From Caulobacter endophyticus (lineage in GTDB: Bacteria; Pseudomonadota; Alphaproteobacteria; Caulobacterales; Caulobacteraceae): DNA of 64,000 bases. The notes beneath the pieces were generated by a model, which made no database searches, had not been told where the DNA came from, and saw nothing but the letters and a program-made list of their open reading frames with translations. Shown piece after piece: positions 54,797 through 63,027 of the stretch. A program made the position numbers and the translations under genes. The stretch's first letter is position 1, and each line of letters starts with the position of its first letter. The stretch lies in assembly GCF_029543245.1 (NCBI RefSeq), contig NZ_JARQWV010000001.1, forward strand, positions 124,001-188,000, given 5' to 3'.

Positions 54797-55278
54797 CGCT
54801 TCTACCACCCGAACGGACAGGCGCGCCTCACAGAGGGTGGATAGCGGCCAGCCCCCGCAGCCCCGCCAGCCAAGCCCCGTGCGTGGCCAGCGCAGCTGGT
54901 CAGCACACGGATGACAATGCATGGCGGAGCGAAGGTCTGGCGCATTCCCCCCTCGCGCGTTCCTCGAGTTCTAAGACAAAGACGACCGGCGCCGGGCGAC
55001 ACGGCGTTTTGTTAAATTTTTGCGTCAACCTCCAACCTGGATCACACCGGTAACACTGACGCGCTTACTTGCGCACGTCTTGGCGCGATGCTGCGAAAAC
55101 GCCCCGCCCACACCGTCGACCTACATGAAAGGTTCACGAACTTCCGTGTCGCCCGGTCGCCCTCCCACCTGTCTTCAGGGGGAACGGCGACGGGATCAGG
55201 TCGCCGAGGAGAACTCGACGCCATGGCCAGTGGGGAAACATCCGCTCAGCCGACCAGTCGCGACCAGGGAGCCCCCCG
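54797..55278. promoter_or_regulatory. Divergent region between the AraC-like operon and a LuxR gene
   Basis: 480 bases with no credible gene. The stretch TTTTGTTAAATTTTTGCGTCAA (within 55009-55030) is AT-rich and the most promoter-like part. AGGGAG at about 55266 supports the TTG start of the LuxR gene at 55279. I see no known riboswitch or clear operator. Confidence 0.35.
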
Positions 55279-56040
55279 TTGATCCCCGCTCGCGCCCTGT
55301 CGACGCCCGAGACGCCGCTCGATCCGCAATCGGCCTTTCGCGCGGCCCTGGTCCAGGCGGCCGAAGCCTGCGGCTTCGCTCACGCGGCCTATATGCATCT
55401 GGGCTACCAGCTGACACGCGCGAGCCAGGAACAGGCCACCCCGCAGGACGACCACACCGCGACCAAGACGCCGAGCATGCTGGTTTCCAGCGGCGGCCTC
55501 GACGAGGCGCTCTATCGCAAGCGCGGCTATCTGGCCTTCGACCTCCTGGCCGAGCGGGCCGCCACGGCCTTCACCCCGTTCTGCTGGAGCCTGGCCGACC
55601 TCGCCGCCCCGAGCGCCAGGCCGCTGGCGCGGGCGCTCGACGCGTGGGGCGTCAGGGCGGGCGTAATCGCGCCGATCCAGGACTCGATCGCCGGCCCGGC
55701 CTTCGTGAACTTCTTCGGCTCCGGGCCATTCGAGCCGTTGCTGGCCGACCGCGAAATCCGTGACGGCCAGATCCTTCTGGCGGCTGCGCGCCTGCATGCG
55801 GCGGCGCGGACGACCCTGCCGCCCTCCAGCCCGGCCGAGGGCGAGTTGAATGCGCGGGAGATACACGTACTGCGCCTCGCGGCCCAGGGCCTCACCGAGA
55901 TGGAAACAGCCACCGAGCTGCGCCTCAGCCGGCGCGGCGTACAGTTCCATCTGTCTCGGGCGGGGGCCAAGCTCGCTACTCCCAACAAGACCGCAGCCGT
56001 CGCACGCGCGATCACCCTAGGACTGATACGATCGCAGTAG
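55279..56040 (+). CDS. LuxR-family regulator with autoinducer-binding-like domain (solo)
   Basis: Regulator of 253 residues, paralogous in layout to the one at 50961. The N-terminal domain has CGFAHAAYMHLGYQL, GYLAFDLL and FTPFCWSLAD, sharing the PFxW patch with the other copy. The GerE helix-turn-helix is at about 190-250 (LNAREIHVLRLAAQGLTEMETA, RLSRRGVQFHLSRAGAKL). It starts at TTG 55279, with AGGGAG about 8 bases upstream. No synthase gene accompanies it, so it is a LuxR solo that may answer foreign or non-AHL signals. Its target could be the neighbouring surface genes. Confidence 0.83.
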   Translation: MIPARALSTPETPLDPQSAFRAALVQAAEACGFAHAAYMHLGYQLTRASQEQATPQDDHTATKTPSMLVSSGGLDEALYRKRGYLAFDLLAERAATAFTPFCWSLADLAAPSARPLARALDAWGVRAGVIAPIQDSIAGPAFVNFFGSGPFEPLLADREIRDGQILLAAARLHAAARTTLPPSSPAEGELNAREIHVLRLAAQGLTEMETATELRLSRRGVQFHLSRAGAKLATPNKTAAVARAITLGLIRSQ

Positions 56041-56352
56041 ACAGCATCACTCAGGATCAATTCTAACAAGAACAGTCGACGCCATAACTATATTTGAACC
56101 AAGCGTCACACCACTTACACAATGTATTATTGAACAAATTGAGCTCAAGTAATTGACTCAAAATTGCCGCTCAATATAGAAACGAGAGGCAACCACAACC
56201 GCCGCGAGTTTAAATAAACTTCGGACAGTGGAAGCCCACAGACCAGATCTAGCAAATAACTAAAGTTGAAAGCCTATTCTTCGTCAAACAATGGACGGAG
56301 CGAGGCGTCGCGAGCCTGCGGGCTCATTTCAGACAGACAAAGGATCGCACCC
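56041..56352 (+). promoter_or_regulatory. AT-rich upstream region of the PstS-like gene
   Basis: 312 bases, much more AT-rich than the surrounding DNA (for example 56075-56270), without a gene. It probably holds the promoter and operator sites of the exported PstS-like protein. I could not define a Pho box with confidence. GAGTTTAAATAAACTTC (56208-56224) contains the partial inverted repeat GTTTAAATAAAC. Confidence 0.4.
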
Positions 56353-58029
56353 ATGTCTATCAAACTGCACGCCATGATGGGCGTCAGCACCCTGGCCGCC
56401 ATCGCGGCCTTCGGTGGCGTGGCCCAGGCCCAGATCAACGGCGGCGGCTCGTCGCTGGTCGCCCCCTATCACCGTCAGGTCGCCGACTGCTACGGCGTCG
56501 ACCGCCCGCTCTACGCCCGCGGCACCCCGCCGACGCCGATCAACACCAGCGCGCCCTACACCCCCTACATCCAACCCTTCGCCGGCTGCCCGACCGCCCT
56601 GTCGACCAGCAACACCGTCGAGTACATCTCGACCGGTTCGGGCACCGGCATCGCCGCCGTGTACAGCCACGACCCCCTGCGCTACGGCGACGTCGACCCG
56701 GCCGCTGGCACGCAGAACTATCCGTCGGTCCAATACGGCCTGTCGGAAACCGCGCTGTCGAACGCCGACGTCACCACCTACAACAGCGGCGGCGTCATCC
56801 AGGGCGTCACCCTGACGGCCAGCCCCTCGGGCGCCAACCAGTACCCGATCCCCGAGCCGCTCTACGGCAAGCTGGTCCAGTTCCCGGTCGCCGTGGCCCC
56901 GGTCGCCCTGGCCTATGACCCGGTCTACAAGAAAGTCGCCGACGCCAGCGGCGCCGTCACCTCCTACCGCTTCGCCGTCAACGCGGCCTTCGCTCGCGCC
57001 AACGGCGGCCTGCGCCTCAGCCAGGCCACCTACTGCAAGATCCTGAACGGCCAGATCACCGACTGGAACGACGCGGCCATCACCGCCGACAACGGCGGCG
57101 TGTCGCTGAAGGATCCGGCCGATCCGGCCTCGTTCAGCGTTCCGATCGAACTGGTCGGTCGTTCGGACAGCTCGGGCACCACCCAGGTGACCACCCGCCA
57201 CCTCGCGGCCGCCTGCGGTTCGCTGGCCGGCAACGCCTTCACCGCCGCCGCCGGCACCTCCACCCTGCCGCCCGCCCTCATCGGCAACGCGGTCGGCGGC
57301 GCGCCGATCTCGGGCAAGTTCACCGTCGCCAGCGGCACCAACGGTTCGGCCGCCTATCTGGGCTTCACGGCCACGCCGGCCGCCAGCAGCAGCCTGACCC
57401 AAGGCCGCCTGGGTTATCTGGGCGCGGACTACACCCTGCCGAACTCGGCCAACAACAGCCTGCCCTACGCGCTGTTCACCGCCGACCTGCAGAACGGCGC
57501 CGGCGCCTATCGCGCCCCGACCGCCGCCAACGCGACCACCGCGTTCGGCGCTAACCGCCCGCCGGAAACCGCTACGGGCGCTTCGGGCGACTATGATCCG
57601 ACCGTGACCGCCTGGGGCGTCCGCTCCAACCCGGCCGACTGGACCCGCGTCGGCAACCTCGCCAACCCGACCCCGGCCCAGGCCTACCCGATCGTCGCCA
57701 CGGTCAACTGGATCGGCTACACCTGCTACGCCGCCGGCAACGTCGACGTGGTTCGCACCGCCTCGGCTGGCGGCCCGGTCGGCTACCTGAACTACTGGTT
57801 CGACGATGCGATCGTCGACACCAGCAGCCCCAACATCCTGGCCAACGCCGGCCTGGCCGGCCTGCCGCCCGCCTGGCAAGCCGCGATCAAGAACACCTTC
57901 CTGACGCCGACGACCACGGGCGCCAACCCGACCGCCCCGCTGAACCTGGGCATCGCGACCGCCGGCACCGGCCTGACCGGCACCAGCGGCGTGACCAACT
58001 CGACCTGCAGCAGCAAGGTCGGCGCCTAA
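56353..58029 (+). CDS. Exported PstS-like phosphate-binding protein
   Basis: Periplasmic-binding-fold protein of 558 residues with a signal peptide (cleavage near AQAQ). PstS signatures are GGGSSLVAPYHRQ near the mature start, STGSGTGIAAVYS, LSQATYCKILNGQITDWND and ELVGRSDSSGTTQVTTR. Several Cys residues and a Thr/Ala-rich C-terminus (TGTSGVTNSTCSSKVGA) make it longer than transport PstS (about 330-350 residues). No pst permease genes adjoin it. It may be an extracellular phosphate scavenger like DING/ElpS-type proteins exported by type II secretion (inference). It is followed by a strong terminator, so it is a single-gene unit. Confidence 0.85.
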   Translation: MSIKLHAMMGVSTLAAIAAFGGVAQAQINGGGSSLVAPYHRQVADCYGVDRPLYARGTPPTPINTSAPYTPYIQPFAGCPTALSTSNTVEYISTGSGTGIAAVYSHDPLRYGDVDPAAGTQNYPSVQYGLSETALSNADVTTYNSGGVIQGVTLTASPSGANQYPIPEPLYGKLVQFPVAVAPVALAYDPVYKKVADASGAVTSYRFAVNAAFARANGGLRLSQATYCKILNGQITDWNDAAITADNGGVSLKDPADPASFSVPIELVGRSDSSGTTQVTTRHLAAACGSLAGNAFTAAAGTSTLPPALIGNAVGGAPISGKFTVASGTNGSAAYLGFTATPAASSSLTQGRLGYLGADYTLPNSANNSLPYALFTADLQNGAGAYRAPTAANATTAFGANRPPETATGASGDYDPTVTAWGVRSNPADWTRVGNLANPTPAQAYPIVATVNWIGYTCYAAGNVDVVRTASAGGPVGYLNYWFDDAIVDTSSPNILANAGLAGLPPAWQAAIKNTFLTPTTTGANPTAPLNLGIATAGTGLTGTSGVTNSTCSSKVGA

Positions 58030-58053
58030 TCTTTTCAGGCATCACCGCAACTG

Positions 58054-58084
58054 GGGGTCTCGGCGAAAGCCGAGGCCCCTTTTT
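58054..58084 (+). terminator. Rho-independent terminator after the PstS-like gene
   Basis: An 11-bp stem GGGGTCTCGGC / GCCGAGGCCCC (one U-G pair) with a stable GAAA tetraloop is followed by TTTTT. A strong terminator of this kind fits a highly expressed gene. Confidence 0.95.
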
Positions 58085-58203
58085 GCAGCGCCAGATGTGT
58101 TTAGTCACAGCGACACGCCTAGGTCGCCCGCCTACCGTCGCGCCAACCCGTCGATCGCGCCCCGAACCGGCGCCGAGCCAAGACAAGATCAAAGGAGAGC
58201 GCG

Positions 58204-59673
58204 ATGCCCGCCTTCAACCCCGGCGTCCTGGAAAGCCTGGTCGGCGTCACCTTCGCGGCAGGGAGCCGCCTCACCTTCAGCGCGCCGACTTCGGCCAACG
58301 CCGCGGCCGGCACCCTCACCATCTCCGACGGCAGCACGCTGACCAACTCCAGCGCGACGGGCGAGACAGTAACGGCCGTCAACAGTTCCTACACCGCAGG
58401 CTTCAGCGCCTACGATCCCTCCCAGTACGCCTATATCTATTACTTCCCAAGTTTTGGCACGATCAACTTCGGCGGAACGCAATACTATATCTTCGGCGCC
58501 ACGGAGAACGGACTCGTACTTTCCCTGAACCCGTTCTTGATCCAGAATCCCGACGGCACGCTGTCGGAACCGATCACCATCCTCAGCAATACCCCCAACC
58601 CGACCTACCCCCTCAACTTCGACAACGACGCCAGCGCCTATGCCGCACCGGTGTGCTTCGTGGAAGGAACCCGCCTGCTGACCACGCGAGGTCCGGTGGC
58701 GGTCGAGAATCTGGTCGAGGGCGACGAGATGGTCACCGCCGGCGGCGGCGTGCGTCCGGCGATCTGGATCGGCAGCCGTCAGGTGCGCTGCGACCGCCAC
58801 CCGCGTCCAGCCGAGGTGCAGCCCATCCTGGTACGGGCCGGAGCCTTCGGCGAGGGCCTGCCCTCGGCCGACCTGCGGCTTTCACCGGGCCACTCGGTCC
58901 ACGTCGATGGCGCGCTGACGCCGGTGGGCCTGCTGGTCAACGGGGCCACGATCGTCCAGGAGGCGGTCGAACTGGTGCGCTACTTCCACGTCGAGCTGGA
59001 CGCCCACGACATCCTGCTGGCCGAAGACCTGCCCTGCGAGAGCTACCTCGACGACGGCAACCGCCAGGTGTTCGGCAACGCCCCGGGGCATCTGGCTCTC
59101 TATGGTCGCCTCGACCCCCAGGACTGGGACAAGGCCTGCGCGCCGGTGCTGCGCGAGGGCCCGAAGTTCGAAGCGCTGCGCGCCGACCTGAGGAGCCGAG
59201 CCCTGGCCTTGGGCTGGACCTTCAATCGCGACGCCCAGGTCAGCCTCGAAGCCGACGGCGTCTCGCTGGCCCCGGTGTTCTCCAGCGACGACCGCTTCTG
59301 GTTCCTGGCGCCGCCCGCCCAGCGGCTCGTGCTGCGCAGCCCGGCCACCGTCCCAGCCCTCGCCGCTCCGGAGTATCGGGACCGCCGCCTGCTGGGCGTG
59401 GCCGTCAGCGAACTGCGCATCGGCGGCGCGACGGTGGACCTGGCGTCCGAAGCGCTGAACTGCGGCTTCCATGCCCTGGAAGTCTTCGAGGCCGAGGGCC
59501 GCCGCCAGGCCTGGCGCTGGACCGACGGCGCCGCTGAACTTCCCCCGCTCCAGGCCCAGACCATGATCGAGGTCACGGTGGCGATGGTTTCTCCCCGTTG
59601 GGTCGCGCCCGACCAGGCGCTCAATCAGGCAAGCCCTTTAGCACCCCGCCTGCGCCTGGTCGAAGCGGGCTGA
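58204..59673 (+). CDS. Hint-domain (hedgehog/intein) exoprotein, probable T1SS substrate
   Basis: Protein of 489 residues without a Sec signal. The N-terminal ~150 residues are a Ser/Thr/Gly-rich beta domain (FNPGVLESLVGVTFAAGSRL). A Hint_2-type domain begins at Cys151 (CFVEGTRLLTTRGPVAVENL) and includes VTAGGGVRPAIWIGSR, RLSPGHSVHVDG and DILLAEDLPCESYLDDGN. A C-terminal beta-rich domain of about 180 residues follows. No RTX repeats are seen. The position directly upstream of an ABC-HlyD pair makes it the likely cargo of that secretion system. Self-cleavage is possible but unproven. Confidence 0.83.
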   Translation: MPAFNPGVLESLVGVTFAAGSRLTFSAPTSANAAAGTLTISDGSTLTNSSATGETVTAVNSSYTAGFSAYDPSQYAYIYYFPSFGTINFGGTQYYIFGATENGLVLSLNPFLIQNPDGTLSEPITILSNTPNPTYPLNFDNDASAYAAPVCFVEGTRLLTTRGPVAVENLVEGDEMVTAGGGVRPAIWIGSRQVRCDRHPRPAEVQPILVRAGAFGEGLPSADLRLSPGHSVHVDGALTPVGLLVNGATIVQEAVELVRYFHVELDAHDILLAEDLPCESYLDDGNRQVFGNAPGHLALYGRLDPQDWDKACAPVLREGPKFEALRADLRSRALALGWTFNRDAQVSLEADGVSLAPVFSSDDRFWFLAPPAQRLVLRSPATVPALAAPEYRDRRLLGVAVSELRIGGATVDLASEALNCGFHALEVFEAEGRRQAWRWTDGAAELPPLQAQTMIEVTVAMVSPRWVAPDQALNQASPLAPRLRLVEAG

Positions 59674-59679
59674 TCCGAC

Positions 59680-59709
59680 CCCGGCCGTCGCTCCAGGGCG
59701 GCGGCCGGG
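59680..59709 (+). terminator. Hairpin between the Hint gene and the T1SS ABC gene
   Basis: A 12-bp stem CCCGGCCGTCGC / GCGGCGGCCGGG (one U-G pair) with a 6-base loop begins 7 bases after the Hint stop. No U-tract follows. It probably acts as an attenuator or 3'-end stabiliser that keeps cargo mRNA above exporter mRNA. Confidence 0.45.
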
Positions 59710-59782
59710 CGCATCCGATCCGCAACTTCCCCCTCCTGCCGGCCCCGAACATGGGGTCCGCGCGTTTTCGAGGACGCACCCG

Positions 59783-61552
59783 ATGGCGCTCCTTCCGCCC
59801 GCGCCTCTGGTCGCCGCTCTGAGGGCTTGCCGCCCTCACCTGCTGGCCGCCGGCGCGTTCAGCGCCCTGATCAACATCCTCTTCCTGGCGCCCACCCTCT
59901 ACATGATGCAGGTCTACGACCGCGTCGTGCCGACCGAAGGGCGGCTGACCCTGCTTTACCTGACCCTGGTCGTCGCCTTCGCCCTGGCCGTACTGGCGAT
60001 CCTTGATGCGGTCCGCTCGCGATTGCTGGTGCTCGCCAGCCTGCGCCTGGACCGACTGATGGCCGGCGGCGTACTGCAAAGACTGATGAGCGCCGCCATC
60101 CCGGGCGCTTCGCAGCAGGGCATGCGCGACTTCGACCTGGTTCGCCAGACCTTGTCCGGCCCCGCCGCCCTGGCCCTATTCGACGTTCCCTGGGCGCCGG
60201 TCTATGTGCTGGCCGCTTTCCTGATCCACCCGGCGCTGGGCGCGATGACGATCGTGGGGGCCGGACTGCTTATCGGCCTGGCGGCTCTGAACGAACGGTC
60301 CACCCGGGCCCGCACGCGCGAGGCCTTCGGCGCCCAGGCCAAGGCCTACGCCTCGCAGGAAGCCGCCGCCGCCAACGGCGAGGTCGTGCGGTCGCTGGGC
60401 ATGCGCGGCGCCCTGTGCGAGCGACAACTGGCCGACCGCCGCCTGGGCCTGGACCTCTCGGCCAGGGCGCAGTTCGTCGGAGGCGGCTATGCTGCGCTGA
60501 CCAAGTTCGTCCGCGTGTTCCTGCAATCGGCCGCCCTGGGGCTGGGCGCCTGGCTGGCGGTCGAGAGGCAGATCTCGGCCGGAGCGATCATCGCCGCCTC
60601 GGTGCTGATGAGCCGCGCCCTGCAGCCGATCGAGCAATTGGTCGGTTCCTGGAGCGTGGTCGGCCAGGCCCGCGTCGGGCTGAACAACCTGATCAAGCTG
60701 TTCGCGTCCTCCCCCGAGATGGCGTCGGCCGCCACCCAGCTGCCGCCCCCGAAGGGCGTGCTGACCCTGGAGCAGATAGTCGTACGCGCGCCGGACGAGG
60801 GCCCGATCCTGCTGCGCAGCCTCTCCCTGCGCCTGGAGCCGGGGGAAATACTCGGCGTCATAGGCCCCAGCGGCGCCGGCAAGACCACCCTTGCGCGCGT
60901 GGCGGCCGCCGCGATCACGCCCGACGCCGGCACGGTGCGGCTGGACGGCGCCAGCCTGGCCGACTGGGACGGCGATCGCCTGGGTCGTCACATCGGCTAT
61001 GTGCCGCAGGATTCCGGCCTGCTGGCCGGATCGATCAAGGACAACATCTCGCGCTTCGCCCTGTGGAGCGGGGCCGACCCAGTGACTGTCGACGCCCAAG
61101 TCGTTGCCGCCGCCCAGGCGGCAGGCGTGCACGATCTCATCCTCCGCTTGCCCAAGGGCTACGACACCGTGCTGGCCGTCGGCGGGCGCGGACTCTCGGC
61201 GGGCCAGGCTCAGCGCGTGGCCTTGGCGCGCGCTCTCTATGGCGAGCCGTCGCTGCTGGTGCTGGACGAGCCGAACTCGGCCCTCGACGCCGAAGGAGAA
61301 GCAGCGCTGAACCACGCCCTGCTGGCCGCCAAGGCCCGCAACGCGGCGATCCTGATCGTTGCCCACCGGACCGGCATCCTCAACATCGCCGATCGCCTGC
61401 TGGTGCTGCGCGACGGCCAGCTCGACATGCTCGGCCCGCGGGCCGACGTCATCGCCCGGATCACCCCGCCAGCCAAGGGCGTCACCCCGACCAGCGGCGC
61501 GGTCGCCGGCAAGCCCGCCTCCTCTACGGTCGCGCTGCAGGCTACGCCATGA
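59783..61552 (+). CDS. T1SS ABC transporter (PrtD type)
   Basis: Exporter ATPase of 589 residues with no C39 domain, as in PrtD-type protease exporters. The transmembrane domain at about 15-300 has LINILFLAPTLYMMQVYDRVVPTEGR. The nucleotide-binding domain has Walker A GPSGAGKTT, Q-loop YVPQDSGLLAGSIKDNI, signature LSAGQAQRVALARALYG and Walker B LLVLDEP. GAGGA precedes the ATG. The stop overlaps the HlyD start by 4 bases. The cargo is probably the upstream Hint protein, and the RTX protein at 49866 is another candidate. Confidence 0.93.
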   Translation: MALLPPAPLVAALRACRPHLLAAGAFSALINILFLAPTLYMMQVYDRVVPTEGRLTLLYLTLVVAFALAVLAILDAVRSRLLVLASLRLDRLMAGGVLQRLMSAAIPGASQQGMRDFDLVRQTLSGPAALALFDVPWAPVYVLAAFLIHPALGAMTIVGAGLLIGLAALNERSTRARTREAFGAQAKAYASQEAAAANGEVVRSLGMRGALCERQLADRRLGLDLSARAQFVGGGYAALTKFVRVFLQSAALGLGAWLAVERQISAGAIIAASVLMSRALQPIEQLVGSWSVVGQARVGLNNLIKLFASSPEMASAATQLPPPKGVLTLEQIVVRAPDEGPILLRSLSLRLEPGEILGVIGPSGAGKTTLARVAAAAITPDAGTVRLDGASLADWDGDRLGRHIGYVPQDSGLLAGSIKDNISRFALWSGADPVTVDAQVVAAAQAAGVHDLILRLPKGYDTVLAVGGRGLSAGQAQRVALARALYGEPSLLVLDEPNSALDAEGEAALNHALLAAKARNAAILIVAHRTGILNIADRLLVLRDGQLDMLGPRADVIARITPPAKGVTPTSGAVAGKPASSTVALQATP

Positions 61553-62928
61553 TCCGCTCTCCACTCCCCTCTCCGGCGCAGACCTCACGCAAGCCCGTCA
61601 GCGAGGAGGCTCCGCCCCGACTCTCCGACGATCCGGCCTGGGCCATCCGCGCCGGGGCCGGCGTGGCCTGCCTGTTCTTCGCCGGCTTTCTGGGTTGGGC
61701 GGCGCTGGCGCCGCTGGACGCCGGCGCCTATGCCCAAGGGGTGATCGCGGTCGCTGGCAATCGCCAGGCGGTCCAGACCCGGGAGGGCGGGGTCGTCACC
61801 GCCATTCGGGTGGTCGAAGGCCAGCAGGTGCTCAAGGGCCAGGTGCTGGTCGAGTTGTCCGCCTCGGAACTGCGCGCCAGCGAACGAGGCATGACCGGCG
61901 AGGTCCTGACGCTGCTGGCCCAGCGCGCGCGCCTGATCGCCGAACGCGATCGCCTGTCCGGCGTGGTCGCCCCGCCGGAGTTCGCCGCCCTGCCCCCCGA
62001 GGACAGGCCCTTGGCCGAAGACGCCCTGCGCCTGCAACGCCAGCAGTTCCAGGCCCGACGAGGGTCCCTGCAGACCCAGCGCGGCGTGCTGGACCAGCGG
62101 GTGCTCCAGTTGGACCAACAGACCAGAGGCGCCGAGCGCCAGCTGGAAGCCAACCGCGAGCAACAGAGGTTGATCGAGGAGGAACTGCGAGGCGTGCAGG
62201 AACTGGCGGTCAGGGGCTACGCCCCAAAGACCCGGGTCCTGGCCCTGCAACGCAGCGCCGCCGCGCTTATCGGCGAGGATGGGAACTATCGCGCCCAGAT
62301 TGCTCGCTCCGGCGAGGCCATCGGCGAGGCCCGCCTTCAGGCTCTGTCCCTGGAGCGCGAGATGATGGAAGAGGTCTCCGGTCAACTGCGCGACGTCCAG
62401 GTGCGACTCGACGACCTTCAGCCCAAGGTGCTGGCCGCCCGCGAACAGCTGGCGCAGGCCACGGTCCGCGCCACGTCCAGCGGCAAGGTGGTGGGGCTGA
62501 GCCTATTCACCGTCGGTGGGGTGGCCGCCCCAGGCCAGACCCTGATGGAGATCGTGCCCCAGGATCGCCGTCTGGTCATCCAGGCGAAGATCTCGCCCAA
62601 CGACGCCGACGACCTGAGACCCGGACAGAAGACCCAGATCCGCTTCACCTCACTGCACGAGCGCGACCTGCCCCTGCTGAACGGCGCCCTGACCGAGCTG
62701 TCGGCCGACAGCTTTACCGACGAAAAGACCGGCGCCTCGTTCTTTCGGGCAGAGGTCGCTGCCCCGCCGCAGGAACTGGACAAGATCAGCAAGCTGCGCG
62801 GCGGGCGTTCGGGCCTCCAGGCCGGCCTCCCGGTCGAGGTGCTGATCCCGCTGCGCAAGCGAACGGCCCTCACCTACCTCGTCGAGCCGCTGTCGCAGAC
62901 CTTCTGGCGTACGGGACGCGAGCACTGA
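61549..62928 (+). CDS. T1SS membrane fusion protein (HlyD/PrtE type)
   Basis: Periplasmic adaptor of 459 residues, starting at ATG 61549 inside the ABC stop. A cytoplasmic tail is followed by a membrane helix at about 38-57 (VACLFFAGFLGWAALAPL). A lipoyl half contains NRQAVQTREGGVVTAIRVVEGQ, a long coiled-coil hairpin spans about 105-320, and the C-terminus has the usual VEVLIPLRKRTALTYLVEPL. It links the ABC protein to an outer-membrane channel. No tolC gene is present here, so it must use one encoded elsewhere. Confidence 0.93.
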   Translation: MIRSPLPSPAQTSRKPVSEEAPPRLSDDPAWAIRAGAGVACLFFAGFLGWAALAPLDAGAYAQGVIAVAGNRQAVQTREGGVVTAIRVVEGQQVLKGQVLVELSASELRASERGMTGEVLTLLAQRARLIAERDRLSGVVAPPEFAALPPEDRPLAEDALRLQRQQFQARRGSLQTQRGVLDQRVLQLDQQTRGAERQLEANREQQRLIEEELRGVQELAVRGYAPKTRVLALQRSAAALIGEDGNYRAQIARSGEAIGEARLQALSLEREMMEEVSGQLRDVQVRLDDLQPKVLAAREQLAQATVRATSSGKVVGLSLFTVGGVAAPGQTLMEIVPQDRRLVIQAKISPNDADDLRPGQKTQIRFTSLHERDLPLLNGALTELSADSFTDEKTGASFFRAEVAAPPQELDKISKLRGGRSGLQAGLPVEVLIPLRKRTALTYLVEPLSQTFWRTGREH

Positions 62929-63027
62929 CGAACGGCGCGGCCTCACCACTGTGCTTAGGCTCATTGCCGCCTCGGCGATCGCTCGTCACGAAACGCTGCG
63001 CCCTCATCGGTCACAGGAAACTCCGCC

